Shown piece by piece: positions 40,953 through 50,485 of a DNA stretch of 64,000 nt (position 1 is its first letter; every line of letters begins with the position of its first letter). The stretch is from Pyropia yezoensis (Eukaryota; Rhodophyta; Bangiophyceae; Bangiales; Bangiaceae), in the NCBI GenBank assembly GCA_009829735.1, contig CM020618.1, positions 35,688,894-35,752,893 on the forward strand. Reading direction: 5' to 3'. The notes below the pieces were generated by a model. It was not told the origin of the DNA and searched no databases. It saw only the letters and a list, made by a program, of their open reading frames with translations. The translations under genes were made by a program, and so were the position numbers.

Positions 40953-43811
40953 TCAGTGGGTAGCCCCGCTGCCCGAAGGAGGCAACTCACGCGTAGACGC
41001 GTACACCTCCATGCTCCACCGGTCGGCAATTTCGCGACGGTCAATCGCCCGAGTTACCTCGGTGCATAGCTCGACGAGGGTGCTGCGGCCAGCCTTCACT
41101 TTATCCAGAGCTGTCTGGAGGCGGTCCAGCACACCACCGAAGCAACGCGCGGAACCAACCAGCACAGCACCTGGGGGGATATCCCCCCAGCTAACAGAGA
41201 GACCCTCCCGCAGCTCGCGGGCAACGAGGGCGTCAACGCCCTCATACCACAGACGGGGACCCCCGTCAGGCATGAAAGAAGCGGAAGGTGACACTGGCGC
41301 AGCCAGAGGGGCCACAGGAGCCGACACGGCTACCACCGGAGCCGGTGGCGCCTGATACGAGGCCCGATAGGACCCCACTGAAGGGGCTCCACTGTAAACC
41401 CGGCGGGGCTCCGCCCGACGACGGGACACCTCACGCTCCCCACCCGTAGAGTCCCACTCTCGGGGACGACGGCCAACCCCCACTGGTATCGGGTTACCGA
41501 ACCACGGGGCGAGGACCTTACGAGGGTCATGGATAACCATGGGAGTACCCAGGTCAGGAACAGCCTCGGTGGACGCCCACCCTGGGTAACTGGGCTCACC
41601 CGGCTGAGTACGCCGGATGCGCAACGAGTGACGAGGCAAGGGGGCAGCCCCAGCCTGCGGATCCCGATACGGGGGAAGGGTCAACACCCCAGCCCAGTTC
41701 ACGGCATCGTGAACAGCCAGGAGGGCCTCGAACTCCCGGGCCAACCCGGTCTTGGCAGCAATCATGTCTACGCCCAGCTGCCTGATATGCCGACGGACAC
41801 CCGTCGGAAGATGAAACAGTCGCCCCTGCCGACGGACGGACAGCAGGAAGGAGGAAGCCTGCCCGTGGGTAACCCCGAGGGTGAAGGTCCCCTGCAGCGG
41901 GTGGACAGGCCGGGAGGCCAACACACTACCGAAGTATCGGAGACAGGAGCCGGTGTCAAACCGGAAAGCCGGGGCGGGCTCCAACCACTCCTGCCACAGA
42001 GGCGGGCACACGGGAGTGGACACCGGCGCGCGACCGATACCGGTCTGCAACGCACACGTTATATCGGTGCGGAACGCATCCGCCATGACACCATGGTTGC
42101 GTCGCCAGCTCGACGCCGACTTCAGCCCCGCCACGGGCGGGTACGGAGCCGTCAACGTCAGATACGGGGATACCCCCGGGAAGTACTCAAACCCGGGATA
42201 CCGGCCGGTATCGCCCACCGTCTCCCCAAACGCCACCGGCTCCGCCGCCGCCGCAATCCCCCGAGCACTAGCCGGGTAATCAACCTCCTGCGGCAACGCG
42301 GGGGCAACGAAGTCGCAGACCCCGAAGGCGGAGTCGAGGAAGACTTCACCCCGCCCCACCCGGGTGCGCCAGAGCTGCGCATGCCGGTCGTCCGGCTGAC
42401 TCAGGATCCAATGATGTTCCACTCGGACAGCGTTCGGCTGGTTGACCAGCCGCACCAACTCCCGCTCCCAACTCGGGTCCACCTCGACGCGCCGGGAGGA
42501 CGCTCCACGGTGACGCGGCTGGTGGAAGTCCACCCGCATCCGCCCAGCGGAGTCCATGGACTCCTGCACAGTCAGGCCTCGAACCCGAGCCACCAAGTCA
42601 GACATCGACATGGCGGGGTGACCCGCCGCCAAGGCGACGCCGCCACCCAACAGGGCAACCCGGGCAGGACCAGGAAGAATCGGGGGCGCCGGGGAAAGCC
42701 CCACCGGCAGATGGGCCGGGGCCGTAGGCGCACGGGGCCGAGCAGGAAGAAAAAGGGCGGGCGCCCGCCCAGAGTAGCTCCCGGAGTCCACCGCCATCGG
42801 GGTAGACACGTCTTGACCACCTGTCGCCCGCGGCACCGCGGGCAGAGCGTCGCCGCCACCCGGGCCCGACGTAGGCACACCGGGGACGGAAGGGGTAGAC
42901 CCGCTACCCATCTCCGCGGACGCACCACCAACCGGGCGGGCACCCGCGCCATCTTGACCCGCCGTCCCGGCCGCGGTACCGCCACGACCGTCCGACACAC
43001 CGGCTGCACCGTCTTGGGGTAGGGCCGCGCCGGCACCGGCGACAGGAGCCATCCGGGCCGCCGGAGGAGTAGTGATAGAGGCAGCCGCTACACGCGGTTG
43101 ACCGCCACCCGACGGAGCCGTCGTGCCGCTGCACACGGACGACAATCCGCCCGGCGCGCCTTCCGGGGCCACACGAACGGTCACCCGGTCGCCTTCGTCC
43201 TCCGACGAGCTCGCCAAGAAGCACTCGGCAGCGGTGGCGGAGACGGGAACGTCGTCTTGCATCACCTCCTCCTCCTCCTCAAGCAGGAGGTCGTCCTCGC
43301 CCCCGGGTACCTGGGGGTCCGACATGGTGGAGCCGGGGCGAGCGTCGCCGCCACCCGGGCCCGACGTAGGCACACCGGGGACGGAAGGGGTAGACCCGTT
43401 ACCCACCTCCGCGGACGCACCACCAACCGGGCGGGCACCCGCGCCGTCTTGACCCGCCGTCCCGGCCGCGGTACCGCCACGACCGTCCGACACACCGGCT
43501 GCACCGTCTTGGGGTAGGGCCGCGCCGGCACCGGCGACAGGAGCCATCCGGGCCGCCGGAGGAGTAGGGGTAGAGGCATCTACACGCGGTTTACCGCCAC
43601 CAGACGGAGCCGTCGTGCCGCTGCAAACGGACGGCAACCCGCCCGGCGCGCCTTCCGCAGCCACACGGACGGTTACCCGATCATCGTTGTCCGACGAGCT
43701 CGCCAGGAAGCACTCGGCAGCGGTGGCGGAAACGGGAACGTCGTCCTGCATCACCTCCTCCTCCTCAAGCAGGAGGTCGTCCTCGCCCCCGGGCACCTGG
43801 GGGTCCGACAT
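40953..43811 (-). CDS. Element D antisense ORF (952 aa) with internal duplication
   Basis: ATG at 43811 opens MSDPQVPGGEDDLLLEEEE. A second ATG with the same sequence lies at 43325, exactly 486 bp (162 codons) further in, showing a tandem duplication of the acidic/low-complexity N-terminus that kept the frame. The globular part follows with QGRLFHLP and HDAVNW, and the C-terminal tail seen in A is retained. The ORF is uninterrupted although this is the oldest copy and its gag is ruined. The function is unknown. Confidence 0.7.
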   Translation of the reverse strand: MSDPQVPGGEDDLLLEEEEVMQDDVPVSATAAECFLASSSDNDDRVTVRVAAEGAPGGLPSVCSGTTAPSGGGKPRVDASTPTPPAARMAPVAGAGAALPQDGAAGVSDGRGGTAAGTAGQDGAGARPVGGASAEVGNGSTPSVPGVPTSGPGGGDARPGSTMSDPQVPGGEDDLLLEEEEEVMQDDVPVSATAAECFLASSSEDEGDRVTVRVAPEGAPGGLSSVCSGTTAPSGGGQPRVAAASITTPPAARMAPVAGAGAALPQDGAAGVSDGRGGTAAGTAGQDGAGARPVGGASAEMGSGSTPSVPGVPTSGPGGGDALPAVPRATGGQDVSTPMAVDSGSYSGRAPALFLPARPRAPTAPAHLPVGLSPAPPILPGPARVALLGGGVALAAGHPAMSMSDLVARVRGLTVQESMDSAGRMRVDFHQPRHRGASSRRVEVDPSWERELVRLVNQPNAVRVEHHWILSQPDDRHAQLWRTRVGRGEVFLDSAFGVCDFVAPALPQEVDYPASARGIAAAAEPVAFGETVGDTGRYPGFEYFPGVSPYLTLTAPYPPVAGLKSASSWRRNHGVMADAFRTDITCALQTGIGRAPVSTPVCPPLWQEWLEPAPAFRFDTGSCLRYFGSVLASRPVHPLQGTFTLGVTHGQASSFLLSVRRQGRLFHLPTGVRRHIRQLGVDMIAAKTGLAREFEALLAVHDAVNWAGVLTLPPYRDPQAGAAPLPRHSLRIRRTQPGEPSYPGWASTEAVPDLGTPMVIHDPRKVLAPWFGNPIPVGVGRRPREWDSTGGEREVSRRRAEPRRVYSGAPSVGSYRASYQAPPAPVVAVSAPVAPLAAPVSPSASFMPDGGPRLWYEGVDALVARELREGLSVSWGDIPPGAVLVGSARCFGGVLDRLQTALDKVKAGRSTLVELCTEVTRAIDRREIADRWSMEVYASTRELPPSGSGATH

Positions 43812-44399
43812 GGTGGATCCGGGGTAGCAGGGGCGCCCCGTGCCAAAAAAGCCGCAGCCGGCTCGACCCGGTACAAGGAACGCTCGCGGACGAGCCAGGG
43901 AAGCGCGGGCACCCGCGCTTATAACCACACGCTCAGCACGAACGATACGGCAGCGCGGGACGACCCGCGCCAGCCGAGCTACGAGGTCGCTCCACCCAGG
44001 CACCTGGGGCGGGGCCACGCCCCCCCACACGGGGTAATCAAGAGGGTTCACCCCCAACCGCCCCCACGCAACAACGCGGGCAGCCCCCGCCCCCACTCAC
44101 TCGTCCACACGAGAGGGACCCCCCTACCACCAGACGCCTGGTGGCGGATCCGCTTGCACCACCCCTCGGAAAGGGGGGTCGTGAACAAAAACCCGCATTG
44201 GGAATTCAACGGTCCGGAAAACGGATCGTGTGTGTACCACACAAAGGGGGGCATCCCCCTCAGACAACCCCGAAAAGGGGTGTCGGTCGCGACAGGGCGC
44301 AAAGCAACACCCGACTGGTAAACGGTCACGCGACCCACTTACATTCGGAAACCCGAATGCAACTCGACCCGAGGACGGGCCGAATCTAAGGGGGGGATA

Positions 44400-44761
44400 T
44401 GTAGCAATATGGATGACCGTATTGTGACCCTAGTATAGGGGGACTACTTCTAACCCTTAACTTTCAATTTGGGAGTCCGTGTTGGTCACGGTATCTACAA
44501 GTTACGTATGACCAGAGGGACTTGCATCTTGGGGTGGAGGGTAGTTAGTAGTGTCCCCGAGGGTTTATAACGAGGGGGCCGGCGGCGAATCCACCGCCGG
44601 CCATGGTAGAACAACAAACCCCTCCCATTTGGGCTCCCATCTTGGTCCCGTGGCTAGCGCTCCAAGGACAGCAACCTTGGCCTCCCGGTGACGTTGATGC
44701 CGATCCCCGTTGGTGAGTGTTCCCTGAGAGTGGACGTGCAGCGGACACTTATTGTGCTACA
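44400..44761 (+). repeat. 3' LTR of element D
   Basis: 362 bp after the tract CTAAGGGGGGGATA. About 15 differences from the 5' LTR, including a 1-bp indel. Followed by AGCAG (44762-44766). Confidence 0.93.
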
Positions 44762-45640
44762 AGCAGCCGCATTCCGAGCCGGTAGCAGCCCACCTCCCGC
44801 AGCAGCAGCACTGTCCCCGCCCCGGTAGCAGCCGCCCCCCCACCGCTGGCGGCACCTGCCCGCGCGCCCCGGTAGAAGGAGACTCCCCGCCGGTAGCAGC
44901 GGCACCCCCAGCAGGTAGCAGCCCCCCCCCCGCCGGCAGAAGCCGCCCGCCCGCCCCAGTAGCAGCCGCCCCGCCAACTGCAGCAGCCGCCCCGCCGCCC
45001 CCGAACCCGTCGCAGTCGCACCCCCACCGCCAACAGCAGCCCCCGCACAGGCAGCTGCCGCCTCTCCGCCGCCCCTACGGTCGCTCCCCCGCCGGCGGCC
45101 GCCGCCCGCACGCGACAACAGCCGCCTCATGCCCGTTAGCAGCCGCGCTCCCTTGGTAGCAGCCGCACCCCCAGCAGCAGCAGCCCGCCCCATCACCCGT
45201 CGCAGCCCCCCCCCCCCCCCCGCCGGCAGCAGCCGCCCACCCGCCCCATATGCAGGCGCCGCCCCATCCAGGCAGCCGCACCCCCAGCCGGTAGCAGCCC
45301 GCCCCCACGCAGCAGCAGCCGGCCGACCGCGCCGGTAGCAGCCGCTGCCCCACCCAGGTAGCAGCAGCCACCCCGCCCCCCCACCAGCGAACGCCTCCCC
45401 CCCGGCCGGCCGCACACCAGCAGCCCTCCCCCCGCCGGCAGCAGCCGACCCCCCGCCGGTAGCAGCCGCCCCCCCGCCTGTAGCAGCCGGCCCCCCGCCG
45501 CGGTCACAGCCGCCCCCCCGCCCCGCCACAGGCGGCAGCCGCCCACACGCCGATAGCAGCGCCCCCCCAGGCAGCAGCTGCACCCCCACCTGCATCAGCC
45601 GCCTCCCCACCGGTAGCAGCCGCACCAGCAGCTCCTCTAG
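44762..45640. repeat. C-rich minisatellite, right part
   Basis: Continuation of the array left of element D, with the same GTAGCAGCCGC(C)n units and C-runs up to about 14. It translates into G-G-R-L-L-P-A repeats on the minus strand, but no start, stop pattern or non-repeat domain supports a gene. Confidence 0.7.
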
Positions 45641-48540
45641 GGTGCGTTGGACACATACCCGCCGCCTCCACCTTGCTCCCCCCACCCCTCCCCTGCACCC
45701 CCCCTCCTCCAGGGCTCGTCGGACATGCACCGGCGGTGCTCACCGTCGCCAAAGAGACAGCCACTGGGAGAGACCCCAGGAGAGCGCCGGTCGTGCGGCA
45801 GCCAAGAGGGTGCGCGAAGGTGGGTGCGCAGGGGAACTGGAGAGATGCCGCCGCGGAGAGCGCGGCTTCCTGCTGGGGAGGGAGGGTGGGTCGGACGGGG
45901 TCGAGGGCAGCTGAGATAAGCAGGAGGGGATCCTCCCGATCATTCAGACGATCGCTTCGATGTACTGTGGTAACTGCCACACCAACAATCGTCACAACTC
46001 GAGTTACCAACGGCAGGGAACGTGGGCGATATCACTTCAGAAAGCCGACGGAGGGGCGCATCGAGCGCCAGTCGGGAGACGATCGTGGGGCGACGCGGAA
46101 GCGATCGTCTATGTCTAGAATGGTATTCAAAAAACTGCCACGCGGCACGCCGGATCGCCTGCCAGAGGGCCTCGAGAATGGGGAATGGTCGTGGTCCTCC
46201 CCCACTTCTGAAAAAAAATGGGGCGGGACCAAACCAACCTCCATTCCTGATTCTCAATCGACAAGGAGTTTTCGTCGGTCGGGTAAATAAATCCGAAATG
46301 GTTGCAATAGTCTTGGGGTCCCAGTGTTGCTGCAGGCACCCGACCAACCCGTTTATTGCCGAATCGACCACATTTGTGTCATATTGGAGTGGTTTTGGCA
46401 ACTTCTGGCCGCGTGTACATGTTCGGTGGGGTTTGCTGTTGAAGGGCGTGCTCTAAGGGAGACGGACAGACATGCCCGTCCGACGGCCCGCGCCCATGGG
46501 CACCGTTAGGGGGGGGGAAGAGCGCGCCAGCCCGCCACGAAGGCGAGCGGCCCACCCGCCGCTGCCGATGGTGGGTGCAGTCATTCGGGGCGTGTCCCGG
46601 ACAGGTGGGGAAACGGGCGAGAACGAGTGTGGGCGGGCACGCGTGCCGGGGCGAGGTGACTTTGGGTCGTTCTTCACCCAGCCGATTGCCCGTCGAACAC
46701 CGAATACCAAACACTTCTGAGCTTCTCATTGGCCACAGAGCGCCAATTGCTGCACGAGGCAACTTCGCTGTTCGAGCACGCGAGAGAGCTACTCGAACAC
46801 GCCCGAACATGGGCAAACTGATGTTCTCCAGAGAAGTACCAGAAAAGATACCTGTACTCGAAGAGAGTTCTTTCTGGACGTTGACGGGACGCCGTGTCTT
46901 TCAAGGGCACATTGACAACGGATTGACATCCGTGAAACCCACTGCGCGCCGCACACCGGCGAGCAGCTGTCTGGACCGCTCGCTTGTCCATGCGAATACG
47001 GGCGACGACAGCGCGACCACACGCATGGGACTTGTGATACATTCCACAGATCTCTGATGCAGCCCACCAATCCGGAGGCAATCGGGGCCCGCAGCAGGCA
47101 TGGTGGGGCCCCTGCCAAAGCGGCCACGCTCGAGGATGACGCTGCTTCTCGGTGTGGTGGTGGGAGGTTGGGGGGTAGGGAAATGGGAGAATAAGTACGC
47201 GACGCGACACGGCCGAGTCACTCGTTCACCAACAGCGTCCGTCGTGCCATCGAGGGGGGGGGGGGACCTCACGCCAGACGAGGATTGCAGGCTTTCGCGA
47301 AGCACTGGCCGTCATCAGGATCGTGGCGCTTGGCTCACGGGACACCCGAGAAACGGAGCCAATCAGGACACATGTGGCCACACGGGCGCCAGCTGTCACG
47401 CAGCCTGGGGGTCCACACATCACGCGGCGTGCCACATTCGAGTGGATTAGATGGCTAGCTTTGACATGGTGCCAACGCAAGAGTGGTATCACTCGTCGGG
47501 AGAAAGAACTTGTTTGCATTTTTCAGCGCTCTTCTTGTCAGACTCGTTGTGCATTATCTTTTTCCCAGGTAGTTTGGTGTGAAGAACGGAACACGCAATG
47601 GCCCGAACAGTGTTCGGCCCGTGTTCGGTGTTTGGCTGTGTTCGGGGCAGAACACCCTGGGTGAAGAATGACCCTTTGTCTCCCCCCTCCCCCCGACTTT
47701 CAGGGCCAGGCTGGCGCGCCGGCGCTCCCGATGGCAGTCGCGATGCTCCTGAGCAAGGCCCCAGCCAGTGCGAGAGGGGGGGAGGGGAAACTCACGCAAG
47801 AAACGCGGGATCGGCACCGTCACCACTCACTGCGCACCGCCACGACTCACTGCGGACCGCGACACGCCACGATCGAGATGGCCCGCCGTCGTTGCACGTC
47901 CTTGTATCAACAAATGAGCGGCGGTGCAACAGCCAAGTACGGGGCGCGGCTGCGGAGAGCCGCGCATTGCTGGGAGCAGGGTGGGAGTGGCCGGCGCGCC
48001 GTCGAGGACTGCGGGCACGTCAAGATTTATGTACTGGAGTGGCTGGTGGGCAACTGATGACAGAGCAGCCGCTGGCCAAGTCAAGGTCAAGCGAAGATCA
48101 AGCAACGAGTGAGGACTGCCCACACGCACGCCGCAGGTGCAGCAAGCAACACGTACTGTACGTGAGGCGCACCGTGGAAAGAAGCACGGTGCAGGGCACG
48201 TTCGCACGTCAGCCCGAGTACCTCCGTGTAGCCCCCACCCGTTCTCACACGGGTGGCGCCGTCATGTGACCCAGGGCAGCCAACTCCATCCAAAATCGAT
48301 ACGCTTCTGCACCGGCCAAGTGCAGCCTCGACAATACTTTTCCGCCTCATACGAGTATTTGGGATGCCGACGACCCGCCATGAAGGCTAGCATCAAAGCT
48401 TCTCAGGCGGTACTACCTTGATGCTACATACCACCGTGGCTGGTAAGTGCCGACTGACAGTCACTTAGGAGCGTGCGTGAAGAATATGCTGTACGAAGAA
48501 GAGGACAAAAGAAAACATACACTGTTCATGCCGCTGCAAC
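45641..48540. other. 2.9-kb stretch without a confident gene
   Basis: No recognisable coding region on either strand. A segment near 46655-46720 (ending GTTCTTCACCCAG...) and one near 47620-47690 (CTGGGTGAAGAATGACCC) are inverted, imperfect copies about 0.95 kb apart, possibly the ends of an old non-autonomous DNA transposon. Confidence 0.35.
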
Positions 48541-49956
48541 TTAGGTAGCCGCCGGCGTGTCATCGCCACCGCCCGCAGCAGCCACCACACCCGCTTCCAT
48601 TACGGCTGCTCCCGGCGTCGCCTTGCCGGGCTTGTGCACCATCGTCTCCTTGTGGATGAGGTTCCGCGTCGTCTCCACGAGCGTCAGCAGCTTGGTCACA
48701 TTGCCCGCCCAGGTGTTCAGGGTCTCCTCTGGTGCTGGGGGAGACCGGAATGCCACTACGCCCGCGGGACGGTCCATCTTGGCCTTCAACGACTTCTGAT
48801 CAGACACCATCGCCGATACCTTGGCCTCCGCGTCGCTCACAGTCGTATCGAGGAGGGCAGCCAGCCGCGACAGCGGGATGCGTGTGTAGTAGAGCGCGCA
48901 AACCCGTAGGTTGTGCTCCGTCACGCGCTGCGTCAGCGGTTCTTGCCAGTCCAGCTCTGCCCCTGCTGCGTCCTCCTTCAACGCACCCGTTACGGACGAG
49001 CGGAGCTCATCTCCAAACCGGGACATCAGCATCGGTTGCCGAATGAGCTCAGAGGTGGTGAACAGCTTGAGCAGCGCCTTGTACTCAGGAAGCTTGGCCA
49101 GGGCCTTGTCACCACTCAAGCGATGAAGCAGGTCCGTCTGCATGGGCCCATAAGGGGAGAGCACCACAAAGGCAGCTGCCAGGCGGAGTTCACGCGCCCA
49201 CGGCTCGGCAGTGTCGGCTGAAACCTTGGTGGTCTCATAGCGCGCAATGTAGGCGCGGCAGATCTCCAGCATGTCCGCGTTGGCCACATGGATACGCACC
49301 ATGAGCGCATAGTAGCGCAGCTTAATGTCCTCAAGCCCCTCCTTGCTGATCTGTCGCGGCAGAATCTTCTTCGCCATGATGCCTGCGCGCACATTGTCCT
49401 TTTTGTCCAAACACAGCCGCACCTGCTCCAGGATGAAGTCGTATTTGTCTCGCCGATCCATCGCGCTGAAAGTCTCCACTTGCAGCTCCTGCATCAGGTC
49501 CGCCGCAGTGCTGATGTCCCCGCGAGACTCATAGATGGCTGCCAATGACCGGGTCAGGGATGCACGCTCCACCTCCACGTAGATTTTGCCCGACGTCACA
49601 TCGCAGAGCGTCTTCAGGAGCTGAACCTGGGTGTCCTCATCAGGTTTCTCCTCCTTCAGCATCCGCATTGCTTCCTGCACGGAGCGAGAGACGGCCGCCT
49701 TCAGCTGGGACCGCCGCTTGGACAGCAATACCACCATCTCCCCGAGTGCCACCCATCCCTGACGAGAGTAGGCAAGCCGCACCAGCTCAGTGCAGATAGC
49801 GGCCGTCTCTGGCGCTGCCTCTGCCAGTCGGCTCGTCCGCTCAAGTGTCAGCAGGGCATCGATCGCGGCCTGCGGGGAGTCGCTGTCGGCCAAGGCCACC
49901 GCTGCCGCAATCTTGGCGGGCAGCTCCGTATCGGTCATGGTAGCAGCAGTCGCCAT
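48541..49956 (-). CDS. PSMD12: 26S proteasome regulatory subunit RPN5 (PSMD12)
   Basis: 471 residues, intronless; the family is usually about 440-460. RPN5 is a scaffold subunit of the proteasome lid, in cytosol and nucleus, and helps seat the RPN11 deubiquitinase. Residues of about 60-290 form the helical-repeat solenoid (SRQGWVALGEMVVLLSKRR; KIYVEVERASLTRSLAAIYE), and about 290-410 the PCI domain that binds other lid subunits (ELIRQPMLMSRFGDEL; RVCALYYTRIPLSRLAALLD). The C-terminal helix (LIHKETMVHKP) that joins the lid bundle is recognisable, followed by a short Ala/Gly tail. The start is the first ATG (MATAATMTDTEL). Confidence 0.95.
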   Translation of the reverse strand: MATAATMTDTELPAKIAAAVALADSDSPQAAIDALLTLERTSRLAEAAPETAAICTELVRLAYSRQGWVALGEMVVLLSKRRSQLKAAVSRSVQEAMRMLKEEKPDEDTQVQLLKTLCDVTSGKIYVEVERASLTRSLAAIYESRGDISTAADLMQELQVETFSAMDRRDKYDFILEQVRLCLDKKDNVRAGIMAKKILPRQISKEGLEDIKLRYYALMVRIHVANADMLEICRAYIARYETTKVSADTAEPWARELRLAAAFVVLSPYGPMQTDLLHRLSGDKALAKLPEYKALLKLFTTSELIRQPMLMSRFGDELRSSVTGALKEDAAGAELDWQEPLTQRVTEHNLRVCALYYTRIPLSRLAALLDTTVSDAEAKVSAMVSDQKSLKAKMDRPAGVVAFRSPPAPEETLNTWAGNVTKLLTLVETTRNLIHKETMVHKPGKATPGAAVMEAGVVAAAGGGDDTPAAT

Positions 49957-50485
49957 GGTTGAGAGCGGACAGGACAGCCGTCAGCGCAGCAAAGAACAGT
50001 GGGACTCGGCGGCAGTGGCAGCAGCCAGAGGAACGGCAGCCGGCAGAGCGCGTGATGTGACCGCGCAGGGATCGCGACAGCAGGTCAAGGGACAGGAGAG
50101 GTGGAGTGTGCCCGTGCGAGCGAAGTCGTCAGCGTACACGGTTCCTCGGAACCATACAGTAATTATTCTATAAGTAGCACCCATACTGTACATAAAAGCT
50201 AATCACGAAACAGATATTCTATACCCACGTGTTCGTGACGTGTCCTGGCGAACACATCTGGGGGACGACTGCAGAGCTCGTCGTATATACCTAGAGGAGA
50301 CAACGACCCTGCCAGGTTTCCTCCAAGGAGCAAGTGACGCTTGGTCTGCAGAAGAAACACTCAGACACAATACGATGCGAGAAAGAGAAGATACAGCACG
50401 ATGCGAGAAAGAAACGGAACAGCGCATGACGCACGCGACACGACCACCACCGCCACCGAAGACCAATTGACATGGCCACGGGCAC
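49957..50485. promoter_or_regulatory. Intergenic region: RPN5 promoter and 3' UTR of the upstream gene
   Basis: Both flanking genes are on the minus strand. The region must hold the 3' end of the GluTR-binding-protein-like gene and the promoter of RPN5. No clear TATA box or other motif was recognised. Confidence 0.4.

Larger units (their letters stand above)
23073..44761 (+). mobile_element. Element D: older Ty3/gypsy copy carrying nested element E
   Basis: Same family and gene order as A, on the plus strand, with LTRs at 23073-23435 and 44400-44761 and a perfect AGCAG duplication (23068-23072, 44762-44766). Its own DNA is 23073-25283 plus 36165-44761. The LTRs differ at about 15 of 363 positions by eye (about 4%), the oldest copy here, as the nesting requires. 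Gag carries a frameshift and several stops. Pol has a 402-bp deletion and a 27-bp insertion, both in frame. The antisense ORF is open and enlarged by an internal duplication. D could not move by itself. Confidence 0.95.

Noticed and set aside
45940..46401. Minus-strand ORF of 153 codons
   Set aside because: No ATG at its start, no recognised motif, and no sign of splicing partners.
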